Positions 10,315 through 21,728 of a stretch of DNA of 64,000 bases are shown here, in pieces; the first letter of the stretch is position 1, and each line of letters starts with the position of its first letter. The notes under the pieces are model-generated. The model was not told where the DNA came from, did not search any database, and saw only the letters and a list, made by a program, of their open reading frames with translations. The translations under genes and the position numbers were made by a program. This stretch comes from Porphyra umbilicalis. Lineage: Eukaryota > Rhodophyta > Bangiophyceae > Bangiales > Bangiaceae. The stretch spans positions 62,001-126,000 of the forward strand of contig KV918866.1 in NCBI GenBank assembly GCA_002049455.2. The letters are read 5' to 3'.

Positions 10315-13300
10315 TCAGCACGTGGAAGCAGGACGTGGGGCCGGCGTAGCGCCAAGCCCCAAGGTGCCCAGATCCGAGCCAACGCCGATGACGCGCCGAA
10401 ACAGGATGAACGCCGGGGCCGGCAGCGGCTTCGTCAGCCCATCTGCCGGCATGTCCACGCTAGGGAGGAAGTAGAACGTCACCTCCCCGCGCGCCACGTA
10501 GTCACGCACCATGTGGTACGCGACGTCCACGTGCTTGGTACGCCCGGTGGCTTCGGGGTTGTTGACCAAGGCGAGGCAAGCCTGGTTGTCTTCCCACATC
10601 GGCACGGCCCCGCCATCGACCCCCAGCGCTGACAGCAGCTTGCGTAGCCACAGCGCCTCCTTGGATGCCATCGCGGCGGCCACGTACTCCGCTTCGGCCG
10701 TCGAGGTTGCCACCGTCGACTGGCGCTTGCTTGCCCACGCGATGGGCCCGCCATTGAGGGTGAAGACGAAACCTGTCGTCGACCGACGGCCGTCAACGTC
10801 GCCCGCCCAGTCGGCGTCGACAAACCCCTGCAGCGGCTCGCTGCCGCCGTAGACTACCCCAAGGCGGGTTGTCCCGCGCAGGTAGCGCAATACCCCCTTT
10901 GCCGCGCGCATGTGGTCCTGCTCAGGGCAAGACATGAACCGCGACAGCACCCCCACGGCAAAGGCGATGTCCGGCCTTGTCGTGGTGGACAGGTGGAGGA
11001 GGGAGCCGACCAACTCGGCGTACCGGTTACCCTCCGGCAGCAGGTCCTCGCCCGTCTTAGTCAGCTTGACCCCTGACGCCATTGGCGCCTTGTTCGGGGT
11101 GGAGGTCTCCATCCCAAACGCCTCCAGCAGCGTCGCCGTGTGCCCCGGGTTGCTCAGAGTGAGCGTCTTCGCCGCACGGTCACGCATGACCTTCATGCCA
11201 ATAAAGTCGTTGACCTCCCCCATGTCGCGTACTTCAAACTTCGCCGACACGAAACGCTTGACGGCAGCAACCCCAGCCAGCTTCTCGCCCGCCACGATAA
11301 GGTCGTCGATGTACACGAGAATGAAGACGCGCCCGTGCACAGGGTGGCACCACTCGTAGAGGCACGGGTCCACCTTGGACCGCACTGCACCGATCTCCTT
11401 GAGCTCCTTGTCGAGCTTGATGCCCCACAGCCGCCCAGCCTGCTTTGTCCCGTAGAGCGCAAGGTTAAGCCGACACATCTCCTCCACGCCCTCCGGCTCG
11501 ATACCGTCAGGGAGTTTAATGTACATCTCCTTGTCCATTTTGGCGTTGAGGAAGGCTGTCTTGACGTCGACATGGTGAACCTCCCAGCCCGTGGCTGCAG
11601 CCACAGCAAAGAGGGCCCGTGTGGTAGCCGCGTTGGGCACCGGCGCCCACGTCTCGTCAAAGTCCCGCCCCGGCACTTGGTTGAAGCCTTAGGCCACGAG
11701 TCGGGCCTTGTAGCGCGTCATCTTGCCCTCCGCGTCGTGCTTGATGTCGAACACGAATCGCGTCTTGATGGCCTTTTGCTTCTTGTTGTTCACCTTAATA
11801 TTGGACCAGGTGCCAAGCTTCTTGTGTGCTGCCACTTCTTCCTTGATGGCCTGCTTCCACCGCGGCCAATCAGGACGAGCACGCGCCTCCTTCTCGTTCA
11901 CAGGGGGCTTGTGCAGGTCGCAACTCGCTTCAGCCCAGGACTTGGTACCGCTTGCCAGGTACGCCTTGGGTTCCTTCTCCCACCATGTTACCTTGGGAGC
12001 TGGCTTTCGTTTCGAGCGACGAGGCCCAGGTGCGGCGCTGTCACAGGTAGCAGGTCCTTGACCGACCGCCGGTATCGAGCCGTCGGGGCCGTCCTCGTCT
12101 TCCTCCTCGCTATCTTCAGAAAGGGAGGGAGCACTGCCTTCGTCATCGCTGTCGGAGGTGTCGTCGGGGGCATACTCGTCCTCTCGCCCGCGTTCAGCGT
12201 CGAGCATGTCCATTGCCCCGTCCGTGGCGCCCTCCTTGTCGCCGTCATAGTCCGCAGTCAGCCGGGGACCAGCGCTTGACCCGACTGATGACGCCTCGAC
12301 CTTAGCCGGGTTCTCCTCCATCAGCACGTCTCGACGCTCAAAGACTTGGTTCGTCTCGTCCTCGAGGATGCGGTAGGCCTTGCCACCGACCGTGTAGCCG
12401 ACAAAGCGGCCGACGTCGGTCCTTGGCTCCAGCTTGCGTTGCTGCTTCTTGGGCTTGAGCGCCCACGCCCGACTCCCCCAAACGCAGATCCCGCGACGTT
12501 GGGGCGTCGACTCGTTAGAGCCTCCAGCGGTGTCACGTCCAGCCCCGCTTTGGGGGACCGGTTGAGCACATGGACGACGGAGGCCAACGCCTCAGCCCAC
12601 AGCTCTTCCTCCGCTCCGGCATCGAGCAGAGCATCACGCACGCGCTCCATCAGCGTGCGGTTCACCCGCTCCGCTTTGCCGTTCTGCTATGACTTGTACG
12701 GCGCCGTCATCTCAGACGTGATTCCCTTATCCTCGTACCACGCCTTCAGATCGTTTGTGACGTACTCCTTTGCACCGTCGTGACAGACACGCTTCACTTT
12801 CACGCCCGTCAGCGTCTCAAGCTGCTTGATACGTGTCTTGAGAACCGGCGGTGCCATCCCTTTCGTCTTGATAGGCGTTGCCGTGATGAACCCCGTGGAG
12901 TCCTCCAGCGCCGTCATAAAGTAGATGGAACCACCCAGCGACTCCGTGAGTGGGCCACCAATGTCGGTGTGCACCAGCTCGCACTTGGTCGTCGCTGTAG
13001 ATGAGCGGGGGCTCGGCGCCTGAACCATCTTGCCGTCCACACACGGCCTACACGCAGTGCCAATGACGCGCTTGGCGTCTGCCACTGACGACGGCATGCC
13101 GTCGACCATTGTGGCCGCCCGCTTGAGGTTCTCTAACCCCATGTGGTTGAACCGACGGTGCCACAGCTCCGCCTCCCCGGCTATGCGCGTGGATGCCGCG
13201 TTAGCTGACGCCCGGACCGGCGTCACCTTGAGCACATACTGCTCCAGGTCGTCCACCTTGCCGACCACCGACGCCTTGTCAAGCACCCCGCTCAAGCGTA

Positions 13301-14645
13301 CAGCATCCCCGTCGCTAAGAATGTAGCAGGCGTTGTCGACAAACACCACCGCACCTCGATTGCGGTCGACTGCTCGAACCGACAGCAGGTTGCTAGTCAG
13401 GTCCGGAACGAGCATAGCATCCCCAAGAACCATGCGCGTCTTGGTGTTTCCTTTGCCAACGTCAATTGAGACGTGGCCGTGCCCCTTGATGGGCACCTTT
13501 TCGCCGTTTGCCAAGGTGACCTCGGCTTCGCTTCCCGCCGTCCGGACGGTGAAGCCTTTATCCCCGGCGGCCATGTGGTTGGTTGCGCCAGAGTCAAGCA
13601 CCCAGGTTGATAACCCGCGTGTGCTCCCGTGAGCCTTGCTGCTCCCGGCATTGCCGGTGGAAGCAGTGTAGGCCAGAGCGGCACCCGCGTGGGGCCCACC
13701 GCCGTGGCCGCCTTCACGACCACCACCGCCGGGCTTGCCCTTGCCCTTGGCCTCGTCCGCCTTCTTCTTGTAGCAGTCGCGCTGCATGTGCCCTTTCTTG
13801 TTGCAGTCGAAGCACAGGACCGACTTCTTGTCAAACGACTTCTTGTGCGCCGCTGCAGCAAAGGCTTGTGACTTGACACTGCCAGAAGGCTTCGACGCGG
13901 CGACGGTAATGCTCCGCTGCTCCACTTGCAGCAGCTTAGCCGTCACGTCCGACATGACGAGCTTGGTGTCCTTGTTCTCCAAGACCGTCCTGAGCATCCC
14001 GTACTCTGACGGAAGCCCCGACAAGACACGCAGTGCGAGCGTGTTGTCGTCCACTGGGTTTCCGAGCATGGCAAGCTCGTCCCGGATCATCTGGGCGCGC
14101 GACGCAAACTTGATAATGTTTTCGTCGTCGCCCTTCTTCAGGCTGCTCAGCTCGTCCATGAGCCGCAGCAGCTGCGCATTGTCACGTGCCTCGAACATGA
14201 CCTTGAGCGCGTCTCACGCCTCCATGGCCGTGTCAACCGACGTGACCGTGTTGAGATGCACGGGCTTGACCGACATCTGGATGGTCGCCAGCGCCGCCTC
14301 GTTCATGGCGTCCCACGCTTCGACCACCGGGTCGGACTTCTTGTCGTCCGAACCAGAAGCAGGGCGGTCCGTCACAACGGCCGTCCTCAGCTTCTCTTTC
14401 TTGAGCTGCGCACGCTGGTACGCCGCCCACACCTTGTAATCGTCGTCCAGCTGCGCGAACAGTGGGCCGCTAAGGCGGCCGTAGTCCGACATGTTGACGA
14501 CAGCGGCGCGACCAAGCACGGCACTGACGACGTCGACGGCGGTATCGGCCCGCGCGACGCCGGAACACACCGCAACCCGAGCAACGTTGTCCGACCAGCG
14601 ACCGCAGGGAAGACGACGATGACCACCAGCGACAGCTGGGCCCAT
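10315..14645 (-). pseudogene. Copia copy 1 gag-pol remains (broken)
   Basis: On the minus strand the usual Copia order can be read: Gag with a CCHC zinc knuckle (CFDCNKKGHMQRDC), an aspartic protease (WVLDSGATNHM), a GAG-pre-integrase segment (ELWHRRFNHMGLENL), an integrase core, a reverse transcriptase with YIDD and a Copia-type RNase H (WEDNQACLALVNNPEA). The integrase-before-RT order defines Ty1/Copia. The frame is interrupted about four to five times, so this copy looks inactive. Confidence 0.93.
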
Positions 14646-14649
14646 AACC
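14634..14649 (-). promoter_or_regulatory. Copia primer-binding site (initiator tRNA-Met half)
   Basis: On the minus strand, GGTTATGGGCCCAGCT follows the 5' LTR directly. Its complement matches the anticodon arm of eukaryotic initiator tRNA-Met (GCTGGGCCCATAACC), not the tRNA 3' end. This is the half-tRNA priming known for Drosophila copia. Confidence 0.8.
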
Positions 14650-15073
14650 TGTGAAGCGGGAGGTAGATAGGTGGATGCGTTGGTTTACTTGGATGGCGGT
14701 CTTGGGCCCACTAGGACCGCCTGATATACCCCAGGCGACCCCTCTGCCAGTCGCAGGGAAGACCCCCTCTCAGTGCTCCCCAAGGCACTTCCACTCTCCG
14801 CGTGTGCAGGGCCTGCGGCGCACCTCCCAAAGCGGAGCATGCGCCTCCCCTGTGCTAAGCCGCCCACCGCCGCACAATCCAGTCACCACGCCACGCAGAA
14901 TCTCCCCGAGCTCCCCACCAGAAAGGGGGGGGGGCTCACCAAGAGATACACAAATCAAGTACAAACAAGTACAAGGCATACAACAATGGAATGCCAACAA
15001 GTACACGAGCTTGAGTCACCAAGCGCCCCCGTGTAAGTATAGCTCCAATGGACTTCCCGAGCAGAGCTCAACA
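14650..15073 (-). repeat. LTR of Copia copy 1 (5' LTR in element orientation)
   Basis: 424 bp, about 3 differences from 9578-10001. The right flank starts with GTTCC, matching the left flank. Confidence 0.93.
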
Positions 15074-15078
15074 GTTCC

Positions 15079-17857
15079 CGTACTCGCCGTGTTTTACGAG
15101 AGCATATGGAGCCTCGCTATCGTGCGACGGCAGGGGAACAAGCACGAGCTGGCTACTTGCTTCCTCCTCTCGTGCGCGAGCCACCCATGGGGTTGCATCC
15201 ACGCGCATGCCGTGAATGAGTTTAACCGGTTGGAGGCAGCGGCCTCGTCGGCCGCCGCCGCTGACCTAGCGGAGGCGCTCAAGTTTGGACCGTCGGGCTA
15301 CCTCGACGACAATGAGGAGAAACGAGACGACGACGATGAGCAGACTCCGGGCGGGTCGGGCGGTCCTCCTTCGCCCGCAGAGGTGGCCCCGTCGACGCCA
15401 CTGCCGCCTCAAGTGCGGCGGAAAAGAAACATGTTCCCATGCCCCGCCGAGGTGCAGCATTGCAACCGGTGCACCGACTTTATCGACTCGTGCGTGCAGG
15501 CGCGTGAGCCCAACACGATGGACATCGTGCACGCCGAGGCCATGTGCCTGCAATGCAACGGGCCGCGAGATGCGGACACAAGGTTGGGACCGGAAGAGGT
15601 TGTGCTCTTCATAATCCGCGGGCGTGCCAAGATCTTCATTGGGTCGTGGTATTGCATCGACTGCGGCATCTCGGTGGAGTACGACGGGGCGCTCAACGGG
15701 CTTTTTGTTGCCACACGCTACACAGTCTACGCACGTATCTTCCTTGATGCAATGCTGGAGCTATGCGTCATTGCGCGCAGCACGATGGCAGCGGCGAGCG
15801 AGTTCCTCGCAAGCTTGCTCCGCAACACCGCTGCCTACGCGGAGAAGGAGCCCGGAAAGGCGCGGAAGCTGCTTTCAAACGCTTGCGGGGAGTTCTCGCA
15901 CACGTTAATCATCCCCGATGCGGCCTTTCGGTGCTACCATTGTGGCGCAAAGGAGGGCATGGGCGGCCGCTTCCAATGCGTGATCTGCGACGGGCAAGTG
16001 CTGTCGGTCCTGCAGCAACACGTGGTCGAGATGCTTCGGCCAAGCATAAACGCCCCGCGGGTGGACTTCTCATTGGTCTTTGCCTGTGCCGTTCGCAGCG
16101 CCAAGATGCGGCGGCTCGTGCGGAATCGTGTGCGAGCAGCCATAACGGATGATACGTCGCTGACGACAACAGAGGCGTCTGCGTGGCCCGTGTTTGGCAC
16201 CGCGCGACTGGGCGTACCCCCGGCTCGTGGCCGTGACGGCATTGCTGCTCGCACCAACACCGAGAAGGCCAAAGCACTTCTGTGGTCGTCTAGCATCGTC
16301 TTCAGCACATTCTACGCCGTGATTGCCAGCGCGGAGCGGGAGCAGGCGCTTGTGGTTGTGGAGGCGCCCTCGGGGGGCGCGGCCGACGACTTGGCCGCTG
16401 CAGCGGACAACTTTAGTGACGGCGACGACTTGGAGGAGGACGCAACAAGCTCGGCAGGGGCATTGGTGGACCTCGTTGCAGCGAGCGGCTCACGAGACGG
16501 GAGCACGGCGGAGCTGGAAGAGGACACCGGCGATATTCCAAGGCAGCTGGAGCAGCTGTCCCTCGTCGGGCAAGCCAGCAATGGCGAGGTCGTCGAACCC
16601 GACGAGCGCGAGCAAGCCAATGAGGCCGCCGACGCCGATGAGGCCGCCGTCCCCAAAGTGGCCGCCGACGCCGACGAGGCCACCGATGCTGATGAGGTCG
16701 CCAACGTGGATCACCTCGTCGACGCTGATGACCTCGCCAATCCCGAGGAGCACACCGACGTCAAGAAGCCCGCCGACGCCGCCGGTCCCGTTTCCTCCTC
16801 CGGGTGTTCCGTTGCTGCTGGGCCTTCTGCCGTAGGCGGGCGTACTCGCTCGACCAGGACCGCTTTCGCCGCCAAGCGTGCTCATCTCAGCAGGACTGCT
16901 GACGCTGCCGGTCCTAGGCGCGTTATGCCTGGGTCGTTCGACGTTCGGCAGCTGCCTGTTGAAGGGCCCACCGTCAACGAAGCTTCGCAACGAGCCTCCG
17001 ACGATGGCTCGCACGAGGACTTGGAGAACAAGCGGAGCAGCGGGCCGTGCGCGACCGACTCGTGTAAGACGCCGCTGCACTACCTGGCCGATCCATTGGC
17101 GCCAGGCGCCGACAAGGGCAGTGTGTGCGACCCCGAGGACCCGCTGTCTCCACTGACTCCAAGGACCTTGGCGGCCACAGCGCCGATGACGCTGTTCACT
17201 GGCACTGCACAAGCCGCACCTGCTACCCAGGAGCCGCTCGTGATCGTGTCCAACATCCCCATAAGGATGTGGGACCTGCGGCGGATGGCGTCGACCGTCA
17301 TGCTTCACGACGAGGCCATGAATGCGTACGCGGCCTTGTTGCAGCAGCGCGAGGAGACGTTAGCGGCCACGGAGAGGCGACCGGTGCGGTTCCACTTCTT
17401 CAACTCGTTCATGTTTTCCACGCTCACGAGCAACTACAAGATGATGTTCAACTACGAGGCCGTTTTCCGTTGGACGCGTCACGTGGACCTCAAGGACTAC
17501 AGCGCGGTGTTTGTACCCATCAACCAGGGGGCGATTCACTGGGTTTCGGGGGTGTTCTACATGCAGCGGCACCATGTTGAGATGTACGACTCGATGGGCT
17601 TCGCGCCCGACTGGATGGTTGCCTGTCTCGGTCGGTGGGCAAGGGATGACCTGTCGGCACATGGCTACAGGCGTGCCACGTGGACATGGACAAAGATGCG
17701 TTGTCGACAGCAAGAGGGTAGCAAGGACTGCGGCGTCTTCACGCATAAGTCAATAGACTACAAGTCCAGAGGCCTCCAACAATCCAGCATGGTCGGCCAC
17801 ATGGACTATGACCGCCGCTGCATGGTGGCAGAGCTGCTTTCCAAGACGCTTATTTAG
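15079..17857 (+). pseudogene. Ulp1-type protease gene, 3' part
   Basis: The 3' half of the split gene is fully open. It begins with a conserved-looking segment carrying cysteine pairs (CNRC, CLQC, CIDC, CYHC, CVIC; about 15470-15995) and a signature (WYCIDCGISVEYDGALNGLF) that recalls the cysteine clusters found with KDZ transposases and HMGXB3. A long acidic repeat follows (ADADEA-type, about 16610-16790). The C terminus (about 17250-17800) is a Ulp1/SENP-like cysteine protease: His in INQGAIHWVSGVF (17537), Asp in MYDSMG (17588), Gln (17711) and Cys in QQEGSKDCGVF (17729), with Gln six residues before Cys as in Ulp1. Such enzymes process SUMO. Ulp1 domains are also often carried by transposons, so host or mobile origin is open. 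The Copia insertion must disable normal expression. Confidence 0.75.
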
Positions 17858-19046
17858 GTCTTTTGCTGCCATCATTCCCTGCTTGCAGTGTTGTCTGCCT
17901 TCGCGCCTATCTTATGCCGCATATGCCTTGACATCATGTGCATTCTCTGTGTCATGTTGTTTTCTTATAGCCATTCAATATCGTTGCTCTTGGGCTTCAA
18001 CCGTGCAGGACACTGCGGCGACCTACTTTGTACGATCTCACCCTAGACGTACAATGACCATGTGGCGTCCTTGCTTGTAAACAGGGCGGTCAGTAGACTG
18101 CCGCGACCTTGCTCGGAACCATCCCCTCTAACAAGGCATCCTTCAACTGTCATCGAGCTCCACTCGTACGTCTTGCATATCACTTTATCCTTTTGCATCG
18201 TTGCCATCACGCTCTATCTCACTGCAAAGAATGGCACGCCGCCAGTCTTCCGATACCCTTTCTTTGTGGAGCTATCAATGCTGCTCGTGTTGCATCTCTG
18301 CAGCAGTATCGTTCCAGGGACTCGGAGAGTGCTGGCTATTTCTTTCTGTGCACAATCACGGAGCTGCGTCTGAATCTTCACTGGAGGTTCCGCCGCCGCA
18401 GCCCATTAAATCAATGAACGGATGAAGTACTCACCAATCTTTTCCATCTTTTCTAAACTAGCTCTGTTTGCGAGCCGGATGAGTTGGTATTAAGAGAGCT
18501 GATCGGGTCTCCCCGCACCTTCCATCGGCCTCTATTCGACTGCCCGAAAGCCCTTGACTGACCAACAGCGGCCAGCCGACATTGAAGTCGGTTACGAGCT
18601 TGCCCCCCCACCGATTTCCTGCGCACTCGCCCCGCAACAGCGCTTCCGGCATCTGGGCGCCCCCTGGCGACTCACCCCGCGCTGTGAGCTGCGTGACTGG
18701 CGCGCATAAGAGTTGAGGACCACAGGTGGCCTGTTCCTGGGGTACCCCGCCGCGGAAACCGACGCTTCACCTATCTCTGACAGCCAGTCGAGGGTAAAGA
18801 ATGCCCCAGCCATCGACAATGGGGCCCCCGCCGGCTGACTGCCGCGACTGTCCCCCATTCATCGCTTCCGCACAACTCCAAACGTCCCCGATGTGGGCCA
18901 CCAACCTCCTCTGCTGTGGCCCGCCAACTGCTCGTATGGCTGCTGGCCAGCGACGCTGAAGTGCAGAAAATCTGCTCCACCGGCCGGAAGCCGACAGCAC
19001 GTGGGGCGCCCAGTCCTTCCAGCCTACCGCTCGCGCTGTTCCTTCG
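17858..19046. other. No gene recognised downstream of the Ulp1 gene
   Basis: The sequence just after the stop is AT-richer than its surroundings and looks like 3' untranslated or spacer DNA. Frames at 18062-18425 are short and unconvincing. No terminal repeats of an enclosing transposon were found. Confidence 0.4.
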
Positions 19047-20101
19047 ATGACCTCGCTCTTGAGGCGGCTCGAGGCTTTTCCTCTCACCGACGAGCCTGTT
19101 CTTCGTTTTTTCCGCGGCCTTCCCCCGTTCTTCTCCCCTACCACAATGGCGTACGATGCGCTGCCTGCGACGCCTCCCGCCGCAGTCATGCTGCAACGAA
19201 AACTCCCACCGCCTCTTTCTCTGTCGAGGGCACCTGCGTCGGCTCTCTCGTCACACCGAGCGGCGCCGAGCTCGTCCTGGCCGCCTGCCGCAATAGCCTC
19301 AATTGCGTCGTGCTCTCTGCGGTCTACCTTGTCGGCCGACGCAGCGGGCAACATTGACCCCCCTCTGCATGGGACAGCGTGCCCCTCTACCCGCCGACCT
19401 GCTGCGGATGGAGGAGCACGAGATGAGGCTCGCGGTACTTTCCAGAGCAGTGGGGCCCTGGCGCCGCGGTCTGTCCCAGCGGGCAGTGCTCTACAGCAAG
19501 TGGGCGCCCGGCCGCCGGCCGACTCTCATGACAACGGGAAGGGCTTTTCGCCCGACTCCTCCGATGGAGACGGCGGCGGCGCCGACGACGAAGAGAACTC
19601 TTCCTCTTCCGAATCCTCCGACGGCGACGAAGAGCCCGTCTCCCGAGTGGGTCGCGCCGCGCTTGTGTGTAACGTCCTGGCGGACGCCCTCCCTTCGACG
19701 GCCAATGAGCGTGTCGACAAGGACCGGTGGCGCAAGGTGCGGCTGTTTTTGTGTCAGCGTTGCTGGCTGAGCCTTTCTTCAATGTCTTTGCCGGGTGCAA
19801 TCTCAGCGCCGTAAAGGACTTCGCGGTGAACCTCATCAACGGCGTGCCAAGCTCATCGTGGATCGGCGACATCGACTGTATCGGGCAAGTAGTGTTAATT
19901 TGGGAGTTCCTGCTGCGTGTGCGCGACGCCATGGACCGGTCGCGGGACCTCGCCCAAGNGCTGCCATCCAGCCGGCCAGCCCCGGGGGCAGCCGCTCGCC
20001 GCGGACGCGCGCGGAGGCGCCGTCGTCGCCGGGCACCATGGTGTAGTGGGCTTTGTGTTGTACTGATCAATTTGTTCGTTGCATTCGATGGACTCTTGTG
20101 A
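19047..20101 (+). CDS. Unidentified coding-like stretch, two overlapping frames
   Basis: One frame (19047-19814) ends in a serine- and acid-rich segment (ENSSSSESSDGDEEPVSRVG) and NERVDKDRWRKV. A second frame (19727-20101) then carries a protein-like segment (PFFNVFAGCNLSAVKDFAVN, then DIDCIGQVVLIWEFLLRVRD). The two overlap at about 19727-19760, which suggests one gene with a frame change there, by an indel, an unseen intron or decay. No family is recognised. One base at 19959 is undetermined. Confidence 0.35.
19959..19959. other. Undetermined base (N)
   Basis: The only ambiguous base in the window. It falls in a GC-rich stretch and in the middle of a possible reading frame. Confidence 0.99.
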
Positions 20102-20249
20102 ACTCTTTCGTGTAAAACAGAGGGGTTTGCTGGGCTGCATCCAGTCAGTGCCGCGACGCGGTGCATCGGCAAGAGCAACGACGGCGCCAGGTGTCGGACA
20201 CGCCCATTGTCTGGGGCACCCCTGCCGCTGCGTTTGAGCAGCGCCGCAC

Positions 20250-21038
20250 TCACGGCCGCGGCAGCAGTGCCGGTAACCGCCACGCCGCCGCCCCACCCCC
20301 CCCCAGCCCACCCCGAGCCGCCACAACGAAGGACTTGGTAGCCTCCTCCCCCCACCCGTCGGACCCCCTCTCCGCCGCGTGCACGGCCGCCCGTGCCGCA
20401 TTGCGCGCCGCGTTGCACCGCGCCACCGCCGCCCGGTTGCACACAATCCGCGCGCGCTCCACCGCCCAGGGGACGGCCTCAGGGTCGACGCGGCGCCGCC
20501 GCCCGCGGCAGCCGCCGCCCCGCTCGGCCGACGCGTCGTCGACGCCATTGCCGTCACCGCGCCGACCGCGCCCATTCCCGTTGGGGTGGCTCGACGGCGG
20601 GCCTGGCAGCGCCCGCGGCGTGAGCACCGGCACCCACTCGGCCGCCGCCATCCGCCGCATGCGAAACGTCGCCGCCACCGACGAGCGGCCGCCGACTAAT
20701 ACAAACGAGAGCATCTCGGGCAGCGCCCCGTCGGCCGTGGCGCCCGGGGTCGGCGCCGGACCGCACGGCGCGTAGGCCATCCCGTAGGAGCCTGAAAAGC
20801 GCTGGACGGCCGCCGCCACCGCGGTGACGCCGTCCGATGGGGAAAAGGCCGGGGGCGGCGGCGACGGTGGCGTGGCCGGCGTGATGACCGCCCCGCAGCG
20901 GCCGAGGATCCAGAGGCGGTCGAAGATGTCCACGCCAAACGTCGTGAGGGTGTGCGAAATGCCATCGCCCAGCTCGGTGCACGCGTACTCCACCATCAGC
21001 ACGCGAGTGAGAGGGGAACCCGTCTTTTCCGTCCGCAC
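20250..21038 (-). CDS. Unidentified minus-strand reading frame
   Basis: The frame encodes 262 residues, beginning with an ordinary protein-like segment (MVEYACTELGDGISHTLTTF, then FDRLWILGRCGAVITP). It passes through proline- and glycine-rich linkers to an alanine- and arginine-rich helical part (ERARIVCNRAAVARCNAARN). Its upstream side lies within 330 bp of the left end of pogo copy B, so the gene may have been cut by that insertion. The overlapping plus-strand frame is less protein-like. No family is recognised. Confidence 0.3.
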   Translation of the reverse strand: MRTEKTGSPLTRVLMVEYACTELGDGISHTLTTFGVDIFDRLWILGRCGAVITPATPPSPPPPAFSPSDGVTAVAAAVQRFSGSYGMAYAPCGPAPTPGATADGALPEMLSFVLVGGRSSVAATFRMRRMAAAEWVPVLTPRALPGPPSSHPNGNGRGRRGDGNGVDDASAERGGGCRGRRRRVDPEAVPWAVERARIVCNRAAVARCNAARNAARAAVHAAERGSDGWGEEATKSFVVAARGGLGGGGAAAWRLPALLPRP

Positions 21039-21362
21039 CGGCGGCTACGCTCCGTATCGACGGCACAGGGACGGACAAAGGGAACGCATGTTTTCTCATC
21101 AGAGCACGGACTCGCGCAGCGCCGCTGGCCGTGGCTCAACAAAAACGACATGGGGTGGCCATGACCACCGCGCTGGCCACCGCGCCAGACGGGGAGACAC
21201 GCTCGCTCCCGCTCCAGCGGGCGGTCAGCGTCCATGGTGGGGGAACCGTGGGGCGGCGGCGGCAGCGGCGGCGGCCACACCGCCGACCACGCAGCAGCGT
21301 TGGCGCTCCCAGCAGCGGCCGCTCCCCCCACCGCCGCCCCCCGGGAGACCCCCGACACCGTA

Positions 21363-21382
21363 TCCGTCTGACCCCAGTCTTT
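21363..21382 (+). repeat. Left terminal inverted repeat, pogo copy B
   Basis: 20 bp, one mismatch to the reverse complement of 25889-25908. The same sequence opens copy A at 4651. Confidence 0.9.
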
Positions 21383-21728
21383 GACAACTGTGCCAGTCTT
21401 TAGCAAATCGGGCTTGTGTGGAAATCCCACAGTGTTTACACATGAAGTAGCGTTCCGAGGCACCAGAAAAAGCGTCACCTCGCTGACTTCGGCATTTTTC
21501 ATAAAGCAACCAGACGAGAACCGAAAGAGCGATGCACACGGTTGAACGCGCCGACCCGAGAGCTTGCCCGCCGTGTGTAGAACCCCTGGGAAGGAGCCCT
21601 GAGCACCTCGCGAGGCTGCCCTCGAGAAAAAAAGGGCGCGCTCGCGAGGCTCAAATTAATGTTAAGTACAGCGTCTCGTGACCGATCTGATGCAGTGTTT
21701 GGCGGTGGGGACCGTCCTCATCGGCGAT

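Larger units (their letters stand above)
9578..15073 (-). mobile_element. Ty1/Copia LTR retrotransposon, copy 1 (broken, fairly young)
   Basis: This 5,496-bp element on the minus strand has 424-bp LTRs at both ends and a perfect GTTCC target duplication (9573-9577 and 15074-15078). Its order is LTR, primer site, gag-pol, structured 3' region, purine tract (GGGGGAG) and LTR. The LTRs differ at about 3 of 424 positions, which points to a recent insertion. The coding region is broken in about four to five places. It lies inside the Ulp1-type gene. It is related to the whole copy at 56217-62127, but the LTR sequences differ, so the two belong to different subfamilies. Confidence 0.95.

Noticed and set aside
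14651-15073. N-terminal 140 residues of the open frame leading into the Ulp1 part
   Set aside because: They lie inside the Copia LTR and are open by chance; the gene text starts after the target duplication.
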